Of a stretch of 64,000 nt of DNA, positions 26,826 through 35,585 are shown in pieces; the first letter of the stretch is position 1; each line of letters opens with the position of its first letter. The stretch is taken from positions 62,001-126,000 of the forward strand of contig NZ_LDJX01000005.1 of NCBI RefSeq assembly GCF_001306415.1. Reading direction: 5' to 3'. Under the pieces are notes generated by a model. The model did not search any database. It saw only the letters and a program-made list of their open reading frames with translations, and had not been told where the DNA came from. The translations under genes were made by a program, and so were the position numbers. The stretch is from Croceitalea dokdonensis DOKDO 023 (GTDB taxonomy: Bacteria > Bacteroidota > Bacteroidia > Flavobacteriales > Flavobacteriaceae).

Positions 26826-27374
26826 ATGGAAGTTAAAGAAACTGAGATTGTTGGATGTTTTGTCCTAAAACCAAAGGTTTTTAAGGACGAAAGAGGTTAT
26901 TTTTTTGAGAGTTTCAATCAAGAAAGCTTTGAAATCCTCACAGGCGCCAAACCATTTTTTGTGCAGGATAACCAATCCTTTTCCACTAGGGGGGTGTTAC
27001 GGGGGTTGCACTATCAAAAAGGAAAATATGCCCAGGCCAAACTGGTGAGGGTGCTGGACGGTGAGGTTTTGGATGTTGCCGTAGATTTACGTGAAGGCTC
27101 CCCAAGCTTTGGCAAGGTCATTTCACACAGATTATCTGCTGCCAATAATGAGCAACTGTTTATCCCTAGGGGCTGCGCCCATGGTTTTGTAACCTTGAGC
27201 GATAGTGCAACATTTTTTTACAAATGTGACAACTTTTACAATAAAGCTTCGGAAGGTGGAGTTTTATACAACGATCCAACTTTTAACATTGATTGGTTGA
27301 TTCCGGATGCGGAACTCATCATATCTGAAAAAGACAGGGAATTACCGGTTTTTGACAAGGCCGTTTTTCATTGA
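26826..27374 (+). CDS. rfbC: dTDP-4-dehydrorhamnose 3,5-epimerase
   Basis: 182 residues, cupin fold. Catalytic His in VLRGLHYQ, VDLREGSPSFGK, and PRGCAHGFVTLS are diagnostic of RmlC. Starts 2 bp after rfbA. Confidence 0.97.
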   Translation: MEVKETEIVGCFVLKPKVFKDERGYFFESFNQESFEILTGAKPFFVQDNQSFSTRGVLRGLHYQKGKYAQAKLVRVLDGEVLDVAVDLREGSPSFGKVISHRLSAANNEQLFIPRGCAHGFVTLSDSATFFYKCDNFYNKASEGGVLYNDPTFNIDWLIPDAELIISEKDRELPVFDKAVFH

Positions 27375-27389
27375 TCATCAACGTAAACC

Positions 27390-28262
27390 ATGAGATACAT
27401 GAACATTTTAGTGACGGGGGCCTCAGGACAGTTGGGCAGTACCTTAAAATCCATTGCAAACACAGTACCTGGTCTGCACTTTGCCTTTGCATCTTCAAAA
27501 CAGTTGGATATTACGGATTTTGAGGCCGTCAGAAATGAAATGGATAAAAACAATTACGCCTACTGCATCAATTGTGCTGCATTTACCCATGTGGACAATG
27601 CTGAGTCCGAAACCGATAAGGCAAAATTGATCAACGTTACCGGCGCGCGGAACTTAGCCTTAAATTGTCATGAACATAAAACCGTTTTGATTCATATCTC
27701 AACGGATTTTGTGTTTGATGGGTATATGAACGAACCCTACCGGGAAGAGGATATTGCCAGGCCCATTGGGTTTTATGGCGATACCAAATACAAGGGAGAG
27801 CGAGCCATTATCAATAATTTGCAAGAGCATTTTATCATTAGGACCTCTTGGCTGTATTCTGAGTTTGGGAATAATTTTATGAAAACAATGCTTCGCTTGG
27901 GGGCTGAGCGGGATGAGCTTTCCGTGGTCTACGATCAAGTGGGCACACCAACCTATGCAAGGGATCTTGCCAAGGCTATTTTACATATCATTAAGGCCCA
28001 CAGCATAGATTACGGGGTATATCATTACAGTAACGAAGGTGTGGCCAGTTGGTATGATTTTGCCAAGGCCATTTTTGATGAACAAGGTATCCAAGTTACC
28101 CTAAACCCCATTCGTTCCGAGGCCTACCCAACACCAGCAGCGCGACCCAAATTTAGTGTCCTGGACAAGGAAAAGATGAAGTCTACCTTTAAGATTGATA
28201 TTCCAAATTGGCGCGATAGCTTAGCAGTTGCTATAAAGGCCTATGCCAAGCTTCCGGCTTAA
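27390..28262 (+). CDS. rfbD: dTDP-4-dehydrorhamnose reductase
   Basis: 290 residues. NAD(P)H site TGASGQLGS, NCAAFTHVDNAE, ISTDFVFDG, catalytic Tyr-Lys in FYGDTKYKGE. Final step to dTDP-L-rhamnose. The ATG at 27399 is an equally plausible start. Its stop overlaps the stop of the DUF4407 gene on the other strand, so the operon ends tail to tail without a separate terminator. Confidence 0.95.
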   Translation: MRYMNILVTGASGQLGSTLKSIANTVPGLHFAFASSKQLDITDFEAVRNEMDKNNYAYCINCAAFTHVDNAESETDKAKLINVTGARNLALNCHEHKTVLIHISTDFVFDGYMNEPYREEDIARPIGFYGDTKYKGERAIINNLQEHFIIRTSWLYSEFGNNFMKTMLRLGAERDELSVVYDQVGTPTYARDLAKAILHIIKAHSIDYGVYHYSNEGVASWYDFAKAIFDEQGIQVTLNPIRSEAYPTPAARPKFSVLDKEKMKSTFKIDIPNWRDSLAVAIKAYAKLPA

Positions 28263-29359
28263 AGGTTTTTAACATGGATGTTTTGGAAGGCATCTGTTTG
28301 CAAACGTATAAGTTCTTCTGCTTTTTGCTTTTTGTACTGATGGAGTTCCTCTTCCGCTTTTAGTTGTCCATATACTTTTTGATTCATCTCCGCGTCCGTG
28401 GTCAACAGCAGTTTTCTTTGGGCCACCTTTTGAGCTACCCAAGTGGCCAAAACACTTTCTTCCTCTTCTAGTTTATAATCATATTCCCCTTTGGGGGCTA
28501 AAAGTTTCGCGATAATGGGTGCTGTTTCAATACATAGAAACAGTAAAAAGATAAAAAATGACGGCAGCCAGGGCAGTTTGCCCAAGGCTTCAATTCTTGC
28601 CATAAGGCCATCAAAACCATCAATGATCGGTTGTGACTGGGTTACCGCACGGTCGTAATCGGCGTCCAAGGCAGTAATTTGGGCCTCAATGGTCTTTATT
28701 TTTGCTGCGTTGGTAGTTTTTAGCTGTTGCAGTTCCGCCAAATGGGCATCATGTTTTTCCCGTTTTTCTTGGTATACGGGCCCTTTGCCCAATAACTTGG
28801 TTCCGGCAGTGCCTTCGGCTTCTGAAATGTAGGTATCGTAGAGGGTATTGGTTTCATTTTCTTTCTCAGCTATTTCATTTTTGAGGGTGGCAATATCTTG
28901 GTTGAGGCTTTCGATTTTTGGGTTGTACTGCAGGGCCAACTGCGCCTTGTTTTCCAGTGTCATCGCATTTTTATCTTCCAAGAGCACTTGGTTGATTTCC
29001 TTTTCAAAGATTTTGAGCTCCAAGGGTTTGGAAATGACGATGGCAATAATGATGGCCAGCAGGATTCTTGGTATGGCCTGAACAAATTCGGCCTTAAAAC
29101 CATCCCTTTTTTTGATAGTGGAGACAATGTAGCGGTCCAAATTAAAAATGAGCAGACCCCAAATTAGTCCAAAGCCAACGGCCGCGTAAAGACTGTCAAA
29201 AACTGTATACAAGGCGTATCCACTGGCAATAAACGCCATGACCGCCGTAAAGAAGACGGTTGCGCCTATGCCCGCGTATTTGTTACGTTCGCCGTTGGCA
29301 CAAGTGGAAAGCAAATCTATGTCCGCCCCGGAACAGAGGATAAAAAATTTTTGTAACAT
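28259..29359 (-). CDS. DUF4407 membrane protein
   Basis: 366 residues. N-terminal block FFILCSGADIDLLSTC, two close helices at about 30-78, LIFNLDRYIVS, a third helix at about 97-112, a long soluble coiled-coil region (about 135-255) and a fourth helix near 265-285. This is the DUF4407 layout. Function is unknown for the family. It is a single gene, convergent with rfbD. Confidence 0.85.
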   Translation of the reverse strand: MLQKFFILCSGADIDLLSTCANGERNKYAGIGATVFFTAVMAFIASGYALYTVFDSLYAAVGFGLIWGLLIFNLDRYIVSTIKKRDGFKAEFVQAIPRILLAIIIAIVISKPLELKIFEKEINQVLLEDKNAMTLENKAQLALQYNPKIESLNQDIATLKNEIAEKENETNTLYDTYISEAEGTAGTKLLGKGPVYQEKREKHDAHLAELQQLKTTNAAKIKTIEAQITALDADYDRAVTQSQPIIDGFDGLMARIEALGKLPWLPSFFIFLLFLCIETAPIIAKLLAPKGEYDYKLEEEESVLATWVAQKVAQRKLLLTTDAEMNQKVYGQLKAEEELHQYKKQKAEELIRLQTDAFQNIHVKNL

Positions 29360-29859
29360 GATGAGGTTCGTTTTTTGATGTTTCGTTGCTTTGCAACGAA
29401 TTGATTATCCGTTTGACGCCATGCTGTATGATTTGTTACAAAAAACGAGCTAAAAGCCTGTCTTAGATAAGAAGAAACATGGCGTAAGTATTATTTTGGA
29501 ACACAACAGTATCGCTGCATGATGATTACAGTATCTTTTTGCCATCTAGCAAGGAAAACAAGTTATGTACAGCGGTTAAAAAATTTTCTACCTAACTTTT
29601 GTTCCGCTTCTAAATCCTAGTGGTAATGGGGGGCTTTTCCTAAAAGTAAATTCAAATTTTTTTAGTGGTTTTGGGTATTTCAAATAACCTTAAATAGAAC
29701 ACTTGTTATATTGAGGCAAGAAACATCCCACCTATGAGTAAGCCAAGGACTGGTTTTGGATATCACCGTCAGCTGTAAGCCAGCAATTGTTTGCGTCCAA
29801 ATAAGGCTAGGGTTTTGTTTGGCGAAAACACAGCAGCTAAGGTTTGGCAATAACCGTTT
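29360..29859. other. 500-bp intergenic region
   Basis: No gene seen. It holds a hairpin TTCGTTGC/GCAACGAA with a 3-nt loop (29382-29400) just upstream of the DUF4407 start, in its likely leader, and an inverted pair ACGCCATG (29416-29423) and CATGGCGT (29478-29485) about 54 bp apart. The part nearer 29859 is the 3' flank of the M56 gene and shows no clear terminator. Confidence 0.5.
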
Positions 29860-32238
29860 TTAGTTTGATTTACTCTTGGATATCATCACTCTTGGTTTTT
29901 TTGAGCCTATCCATGTTACATCAATATCCAGTTGTTCATTTTTTTTGACTACATCAATGGCTTTATCCGATGAAATCTGTCCACCTTCATAATAAAAGGT
30001 AGCTCCTTGTTTTGCCATTTCAATAATATGGTCCAAAGGATGCATGGGCGTAGGTGGCATGGGCGGTGTAGGAACTTCTGAAAGTTTTTGGCTCTCTTTT
30101 TGTAGATGCTTGCTTTCCTTCTGCAGTTTTTTGGACTGTTTTTGAAGCTGTTTACTCGCTTTTTGGAGTTGTTTGGCCTCTTCCTTTAGCTTTAGGGTAG
30201 CAGAGGATGTCTCTATATTTTTGGTGTCGAATGCTACCACCACATCATCATTTTTATAGACTTTTGAAATCACCTGGCCCGGAATAACTTTGTCCGCCCT
30301 GGTTTGCACGGGGTCTAGAACTTCCCCATTTTGATCTACCTTTTGTCCCCAGCGGTTAAAATAGGTGGTTTTTTCTTTTTCAGAAACATAAAACAAGGTT
30401 TCTCCATTTACCTTAAAAAATCCGGTCAGCGGGGACCTGCTTTGCGGAGATTCCCGATTTTCTTTATCCAAAGGGGGTACGGGTGGTGTGGGTACGCTTG
30501 GCGGTTCAGGAAAATTGGGAAAGGGTTCTGCATTGGCCTTTTGTGCTGTTGTCATCACATTAAACAGGTAGCTTAGGCGCTCTACCTCTTTTTTTAGAAT
30601 ACGCATCTGGTTGCGGTCCATGTTGTTGTATTTTTTAGCTAATGCGTTGTATTCTACCAATTGTGTTTTGGTGGCCCCAGCTGGTGGACCTATGATATTG
30701 ATGGTTGCGGCGCCCCAAGCTTCCACCTTGTGGGCCACTTCTTCAATGACCTTTTTTGGTGTTTTATCCTCCACTTTGATTTTTACGTCCAAAGTGGACT
30801 CTCTTTGGATTTTGTCATGGCCTGTGTATCGGTCACTAAGGAAGGCCGTTAGATTTTCTAGCGGTACCAAGTGTTCTTGCACCAATAGGTCGCCCTTGCC
30901 ATTGATGTATATGATCAGTGGGTTGTCTTTATACGGTCTTTCCGTAAATGAATTTCCCGCTGTTGTAGTTGCCAGGGATTTTTGGCCCTTATTTGCCATC
31001 AAGGGGTGGGCATCCGGAACTAAGGTCATTTTGTTTGTTCTCAGCATAACGGTGTTGGAAGTACTATCTACCTTTTCTTGATAGGAGCCACGGGACATTA
31101 CATACTCATCGGCAAAGACGTTGATGGCGATTGGGTCCGTCTTGGCCAATTCTTTTTCTATTTGGCCTAAAAATGTAGCCTCTAGCATACCTTGGACATG
31201 GATTTCAATCTTTGGGGCCGTTGTTGGGGACAACTCTAAAACCTGTTGCGCCAAGTCTTTTAGGGGAACTTGCTTATGGTTGAGCCATACGTCCGTGGAA
31301 TTTTGGATGGTAATTGTCAGGATTGGGCTTGTGTTGGTCACAGGTTCTTTTGGTAGGGTCTTGGTTTGGCTGAACCCAAAGAGCAATAGGGCGAACAAGG
31401 GGAAAACCAGAAATAAACGCAAGAATCTGGCTTTTGTTGAGGTTTTTGTTGTCATGATTTTAAATCGTTTTTTGATTGATGAATAATTGATGGCATTTGC
31501 CATTTTGATGGACTGATATTTTTTTTGACTGTTTTCTGACAAGTAGGATAGCAATGTATTTTGATAAGAGCTGGTGGATGGGGTCTCTTTTAGCACGGCG
31601 CTATCTGCCAAGAACTCATGATTTAGCTTGATGCTTTTTTTAAAGAAAACCATCATGGGGTTGAACCATAGGAACACCTGTAATAGTTCAATAAAAATAA
31701 CATCCAAACTATGTAACTGCCGCGCATGTACCTCTTCATGAAGCAAGACTTCTTTGGGAATTCTGTTTGCCTCAAATTGTTTCTTGTTCAAAAACACATA
31801 TCCAAAAAATGTGTGCGGTGGTAGTTTGTCTTGTAGTAAGACCTTGATACTGAACTGCTGTCTCAGTTTTGGGTTGGAACGAATCCGATGGATGATTTGA
31901 ACCAAGTTTCTTGTGAACCTAAACCCAAAGCCAAAAACACCTATCCCATAACTTGTCCATAAGATCAGTTTCCAGTTGATAACATCAACATCTGTTAGCT
32001 GCGCGGTTTTGTTAAGTTCCAAGGGTTCTGAAATCACTGGGGTCATGGTATAGGATGTGGTTATTGTTGGTTCCACATATTCCACAAAAACCAAACTTGG
32101 AATGACCAATGACGCTGTTAGGGCCACCAACAAGTAAAAACGTTTAAAGACATGCATTTGAACCTCCTCTAAAAGAAATTTATAGAAAAGAAAAAATATG
32201 GCCATACAGGTGGCAGATTTCACTAAATAAAGCAACAT
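29860..32238 (-). CDS. M56 family (BlaR1/MecR1-like) membrane protease
   Basis: 792 residues. Four helices (about 1-20, 33-52, 92-110 and 268-286) surround the zinc protease motif HEEVH (167-171). BlaR1/MecR1 proteins sense a signal outside and then inactivate the partner repressor, here the BlaI-like gene directly upstream. The usual C-terminal penicillin-binding sensor is absent: no SxxK or KTG block is seen in the about 500 periplasmic residues. In its place are repeat-rich sequences, including a run of heptad-like K-Q-L-Q-K/E-S repeats near residue 700 and proline-rich stretches. The signal is therefore probably not a beta-lactam. Confidence 0.88.
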   Translation of the reverse strand: MLLYLVKSATCMAIFFLFYKFLLEEVQMHVFKRFYLLVALTASLVIPSLVFVEYVEPTITTSYTMTPVISEPLELNKTAQLTDVDVINWKLILWTSYGIGVFGFGFRFTRNLVQIIHRIRSNPKLRQQFSIKVLLQDKLPPHTFFGYVFLNKKQFEANRIPKEVLLHEEVHARQLHSLDVIFIELLQVFLWFNPMMVFFKKSIKLNHEFLADSAVLKETPSTSSYQNTLLSYLSENSQKKYQSIKMANAINYSSIKKRFKIMTTKTSTKARFLRLFLVFPLFALLLFGFSQTKTLPKEPVTNTSPILTITIQNSTDVWLNHKQVPLKDLAQQVLELSPTTAPKIEIHVQGMLEATFLGQIEKELAKTDPIAINVFADEYVMSRGSYQEKVDSTSNTVMLRTNKMTLVPDAHPLMANKGQKSLATTTAGNSFTERPYKDNPLIIYINGKGDLLVQEHLVPLENLTAFLSDRYTGHDKIQRESTLDVKIKVEDKTPKKVIEEVAHKVEAWGAATINIIGPPAGATKTQLVEYNALAKKYNNMDRNQMRILKKEVERLSYLFNVMTTAQKANAEPFPNFPEPPSVPTPPVPPLDKENRESPQSRSPLTGFFKVNGETLFYVSEKEKTTYFNRWGQKVDQNGEVLDPVQTRADKVIPGQVISKVYKNDDVVVAFDTKNIETSSATLKLKEEAKQLQKASKQLQKQSKKLQKESKHLQKESQKLSEVPTPPMPPTPMHPLDHIIEMAKQGATFYYEGGQISSDKAIDVVKKNEQLDIDVTWIGSKKPRVMISKSKSN

Positions 32239-32239
32239 G

Positions 32240-32614
32240 TTATTTTCTTTTAATTTCTTGGTCTATTAGTTTTTTTAGGTCTTCCAGTTCTGACTTGGTC
32301 AAATCTGTGGATTGTGTAAAGAAAGAAGCGAATTGGGTGGGACTGTCATTAAAGAAGTTTTTAATGAGCCCGTTGACCTGCTTGGAGAAATATTCCTTTT
32401 TTTTCACCAAAGGGTAGTATTCCCTAGACCTACCAATACTATTGTAAGCCACAAAACCCTTGTCTGCCATACGCTTTAATAAGGTGGCTATGGTAGTGGT
32501 GGCCGGTTTTGGATCTCCATACTGTTCCAATAAGTCTTTTAGAAATGCTTTTTTTTGCTTCCAAAGGATGTTCATGAGTTCTTCCTCTGTTTTTGACAAT
32601 GGTATTCTGGACAT
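32240..32614 (-). CDS. BlaI/MecI/CopY family repressor
   Basis: 124 residues, winged-helix repressor (LSKTEEELMNILWKQ, then TTTIATLLKRMADKGFV and YYPLVKKKEY). It should bind TACA/TGTA dyads as a dimer and be inactivated through its M56 partner, whose gene begins one base after this stop. Two matching dyads lie 22-66 bp upstream (32637-32680), so it probably represses its own operon. Confidence 0.93.
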   Translation of the reverse strand: MSRIPLSKTEEELMNILWKQKKAFLKDLLEQYGDPKPATTTIATLLKRMADKGFVAYNSIGRSREYYPLVKKKEYFSKQVNGLIKNFFNDSPTQFASFFTQSTDLTKSELEDLKKLIDQEIKRK

Positions 32615-32636
32615 ACAGGCAATAAGGGTTTAATTA

Positions 32637-32680
32637 TTCTACAAACATAGAATAAAAAATTAAATTCTACAAATGTAGAG
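32637..32680 (-). promoter_or_regulatory. Paired BlaI-type operators
   Basis: Two dyads 28 bp apart: TTCTACAAACATAGAA (32637-32652) and TTCTACAAATGTAGAG (32665-32680). The second contains TACA-AA-TGTA, the classic BlaI/MecI/CopY operator core; the first keeps the outer TTCTA/TAGAA arms. They lie just upstream of the repressor gene, where binding would block the promoter of the repressor-protease operon. Confidence 0.78.
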
Positions 32681-32689
32681 TTTAAAAGT

Positions 32690-32955
32690 GTACGGTAACG
32701 TAGGGAGGTTATGTGTTGGGAACCAGTTTTTGGAATCGTTTTTTTTGTGCTTAGTGGGGAGTGATGCGCAGTGAAATAAGGATTTCTTGCTGCTTCTGGA
32801 ATCGTGGCAGGATGGTTTACCGCGTTAGCGATTGCAGCGGCATCTTTTTGTCCATTTTACGACGGCTATGGTATGTCCTTGACTTTAATGGGCAAAAAAT
32901 ATAGCGGAAAGCGCGGCCCTATGCCAATTTTTATCGGCATAGGGAAACGCCCAAA
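32690..32955. repeat. Structured intergenic element between repressor and dipeptidase genes
   Basis: Non-coding, more GC-rich than its surroundings. It holds GTTAGCGATTGCAGCGGCAT near 32824 and, near the dipeptidase stop, a strong hairpin CCCTATGCC/GGCATAGGG (arms 32917-32925 and 32936-32944, 10-nt loop). This layout (AGCGATTG...GCGGCATC, then ATAGCGGAAAGC and a hairpin) resembles dispersed intergenic repeats I associate with flavobacterial genomes; that is recall, not a search. The hairpin could also end dipeptidase transcription on the minus strand, although no U-run follows. Confidence 0.45.
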
Positions 32956-32960
32956 TAGTG

Positions 32961-34352
32961 TTACTGCCTGCTTAACTGGGTAAAATACTTGTAGAAATAC
33001 GGGATGGTCTCAATGCCTTTAAGATAGTTCCACACCCCAAAATGTTCGTTGGGGGAGTGTATGGCGTCGCTGTCCAGTCCAAAGCCCATCAAAATGGTCT
33101 TGCTGCCCAATACCTGTTCAAAAAGCGCCACAATGGGGATGCTGCCGCCCGTACGTTCTGGAATAGGGGTCTTGCCAAAGGTATGTTCATAAGCCTTGGA
33201 AGCTGCTTGGTACCCTATACTGTCCATATTGGTCACATACGGTAGACCGCCATGGTGGGGAGTTACTTTTACTTTTACACTATCTGGCGCCAGGGCCTTA
33301 AAGTGTTTGGCAAAGAGTTCTGTAATTTCATCCGGGTCTTGGTGGGGAACCAGGCGCATGGATATTTTGGCATAGGCCTTACTGGCAATAACGGTCTTGG
33401 CCCCTTCACCTGTGTAACCTCCCCAAATACCGTTGACATCCAAGGTGGGTCTGATGGAGTATCTTTCACTGGTGGAATAGCCTTCCTCACCTTGCACGTT
33501 GCCAATATCCAATGCTTTTTTGTACTCCTCCAGATTAAAGGGTGCTTTGGCCATTTCGGCCCGTTCTTCGGCAGAAACCTCTTCCACCTTATCATAGAAA
33601 TGAGCAACGGTTATTTTGCCATTTTCATCATGTAAAGAGGCTATCATTTTACTCAATACGTTGATGGGGTTGGGCACCGCTCCGCCATAAATACCAGAAT
33701 GTAGGTCGCGGTTGGGGCCGGTAACTTCTACTTCAACATAGCTTAAACCCCTTAGTCCAGTGGTAATGGAGGGTACATCGTTAGCAATCATGCCCGTATC
33801 TGAAATAAGGATAATATCATTTTTGAGTTTCTCTTTATTATCTTCCAGAAAATCAGCCAAGCTATCGCTTCCTACCTCTTCTTCACCCTCAATCATCACT
33901 TTGACATTGCACGGCAGCACATCATTTTTAATCATGAATTCTATGGCCTTTACGTGCATGTACATTTGGCCTTTATCATCGCAGGCGCCACGGGCAAAAA
34001 TTGCCCCCTCTGGGTGTAGTTCTGTTTTTTTGATGACCGGCTCAAACGGGGGAGAGGTCCATAGGTTCATTGGGTCTGGTGGCTGCACATCATAATGGCC
34101 GTAGACCAATACCGTTGGTAAATTGGGGTCTATGATTTTTTCGCCAAAAACCACTGGGTACCCCTTGGTCTCACAGATTTCGGTATGGTCACATCCTGCA
34201 TTTTCTAGGGCTTGTTGCACCATTTGTGCTGTTTTTAACACATCTTTGGCGTAGGCCGGATCTGCGCTGATGGATGGGATTTTAAGTAAATCAATAAGCT
34301 CGTTTAAAAATCGGTCTTTGTTTGCACTGATATAGTCTTTGATTGTTTCCAT
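32961..34352 (-). CDS. M20 family dipeptidase
   Basis: 463 residues. Zinc ligands and catalytic residues are in VYGHYDVQP (His), GACDDKGQ (Asp), MIEGEEEVGS (Glu pair), ISDTGM (Asp) and the C-terminal DAIHSPNEHFG (His). The GLRGLSYVEVEVTG lid start and length match the CNDP-like cytosolic dipeptidases that cleave Xaa-Xaa dipeptides. It is a single gene with its stop next to the hairpin at 32917-32944. Confidence 0.95.
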   Translation of the reverse strand: METIKDYISANKDRFLNELIDLLKIPSISADPAYAKDVLKTAQMVQQALENAGCDHTEICETKGYPVVFGEKIIDPNLPTVLVYGHYDVQPPDPMNLWTSPPFEPVIKKTELHPEGAIFARGACDDKGQMYMHVKAIEFMIKNDVLPCNVKVMIEGEEEVGSDSLADFLEDNKEKLKNDIILISDTGMIANDVPSITTGLRGLSYVEVEVTGPNRDLHSGIYGGAVPNPINVLSKMIASLHDENGKITVAHFYDKVEEVSAEERAEMAKAPFNLEEYKKALDIGNVQGEEGYSTSERYSIRPTLDVNGIWGGYTGEGAKTVIASKAYAKISMRLVPHQDPDEITELFAKHFKALAPDSVKVKVTPHHGGLPYVTNMDSIGYQAASKAYEHTFGKTPIPERTGGSIPIVALFEQVLGSKTILMGFGLDSDAIHSPNEHFGVWNYLKGIETIPYFYKYFTQLSRQ

Positions 34353-34461
34353 ACGTTTATTTAAAGGATTAAAATTACGAAACCTAGTTGGGGTAATTCA
34401 ATTTTTTGCGACGTCAATTACAAATATTCATTTTTGCTATTTCACAATAATAAAATTGAAT

Positions 34462-34469
34462 TATATTTG
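34462..34469 (+). promoter_or_regulatory. -7 box upstream of tRNA-Leu
   Basis: TATATTTG fits the Bacteroidota -7 consensus TAnnTTTG exactly. It lies 123 bp before the tRNA, implying a transcribed leader of roughly 115 nt. I could not identify a convincing -33 TTG at the usual spacing. Confidence 0.5.
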
Positions 34470-34591
34470 CATCCCAATTTATTTGGGCTGGGAACCGTAG
34501 ATGGATGGCATTTGCTGACCCACGAGGTATCGGAAGGTAGACCCGACGAGATTGGTTTGGTGCCTGATGAGGGTTCTTAAAGTATTGAAAT

Positions 34592-34673
34592 GCGGATGTG
34601 GTGGAACTGGTAGACACGCTAGACTTAGGATCTAGTGCCGCGAGGTGTGCAGGTTCGATTCCTGTCATCCGCA
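34592..34673 (+). tRNA. tRNA-Leu (anticodon UAG)
   Basis: 82 nt. Acceptor arms GCGGATG and CATCCGC pair fully, followed by discriminator A (34673); CCA is not encoded. Anticodon arm CTAGA-CTTAGGA-TCTAG gives anticodon TAG, reading CUA/CUG. A variable arm of leucine length (TGCCGCGAGGTGT region) and the T-loop GGTTCGATTCC are present. A rho-independent terminator follows at 34703. An accessory region begins directly downstream, as is usual for integrases that target tRNA genes. Confidence 0.95.
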
Positions 34674-34702
34674 CGCTTTCAACTGCAATAGTGCAGTCCT
34701 AA

Positions 34703-34729
34703 AACCTCTCAGAAATGAGAGGTTTTTTT
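34703..34729 (+). terminator. Rho-independent terminator after tRNA-Leu
   Basis: Stem AACCTCTCA (34703-34711), loop GAAA, TGAGAGGTT (34716-34724), followed by a run of seven T from 34723. It ends the tRNA transcript. Confidence 0.9.
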
Positions 34730-34867
34730 GTTTGGGTGCAACATGGGTAAAACATTCCTGCTTTTTTCAAGACAAGTTATAGACTGATGTTAAGTGCATT
34801 TATTTGAAATCAAATCCTATTTCTTCTATTAGAGATTAATAAATTTTGTGTTTTCTCAACTTTAGTT

Positions 34868-34915
34868 CTTCGGGTGTGAGTTTATTATCATACAATATAC
34901 CCGAAGGCTAAACTC
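34868..34915. repeat. Interleaved inverted repeats upstream of parB remnant
   Basis: CTTCGGGT (34868-34875) pairs with ACCCGAAG (34899-34906); GAGTTTA (34878-34884) pairs with TAAACTC (34909-34915). The order A-B-A'-B' allows an H-type pseudoknot in RNA. TTTAG (34861-34865) and CTAAA (34908-34912) can instead extend stem A with small bulges, an alternative fold. The rest of 34730-35055 shows no gene. Confidence 0.5.
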
Positions 34916-35055
34916 GTAAAAAACTTCCATCAAAAGACTTCGGTATAAAGTCAACGCTACTTCCTGTACTCATTTATTCCGGTTCCTTTTGAGCCAAGAT
35001 TTTACCTTTCGTTTGGTTTCTGCTCAAATATTGTTTAATCAAAAACTTGAGTATT

Positions 35056-35470
35056 ATGAGAACAAAAGCAAGCACCACAAAGAAGCGCAGTAGAGCAAAA
35101 GCAACTGCCAAAAAAGAAGGAAGCAGAAAGAAATCATCCGCGCTTCAAATTCAGAACTTACCATTGGGCAAAATCAAGCCTGACCCAGAACAATCAAGAA
35201 AGACTTTCAACAAAGATGTATTGCAGCAACTTTCTAAGAGTATGGAAGCGCACGGTGTATTGCAGCCAATCTCGGTAAGGCAACTAAATGACCATTATGT
35301 CATCGTAATGGATGAACGTCGGTATCGGGCAAATTATTCTTAAACTTGATTGAAAAATCAAAGAAAGAAAATGTCTTACTGATTCCCGAAATACGACAGT
35401 AGTGGGCAGAAGAAGAAAGCAATCAGCTCATTATTTTACAGTTAGAAAAAATTGGCTTGAAGGTCTATCT
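35056..35470 (+). pseudogene. parB/Spo0J-like partition gene, frameshifted
   Basis: From ATG 35056 the frame encodes a basic tail (MRTKASTTKKRSRAKATA) and the start of a ParB/Spo0J nuclease-like domain (LPLGKIKPDPEQSRKTF, LSKSMEAHGVLQPISVRQ, DERRYRANYS) and stops at 35343. Homology continues in another frame from about 35331 (LNLIEKSKKENVLLIPEIRQ, then WAEEESNQLIILQLEKIG) with an in-frame TAG at 35400 after IRQ. A one-base loss near 35330 plus a nonsense change has killed the gene. ParB genes of this type come from plasmids and conjugative elements. I cannot follow homology beyond about 35470. Confidence 0.75.
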
Positions 35471-35585
35471 GCTGGATGATGTTGAAATCATTAAATTCAT
35501 TTCTAGCAATTATATTATGTGTTTGTTGAGCTATAATATTTTGAAATTCTTTAATTCATCAAATACAGTTGCAGAAATATTCTAA

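Noticed and set aside
29500-29560. Further copy of the ACAAC repeats at 29500-29560
   Set aside because: One ACAAC is present, but no partner occurs at 21 bp and no -7 box follows at 29 bp.
34414-34674. Minus-strand open frame across the tRNA-Leu region
   Set aside because: It overlaps a complete tRNA and its leader; no protein family is seen and the tRNA explains the sequence.
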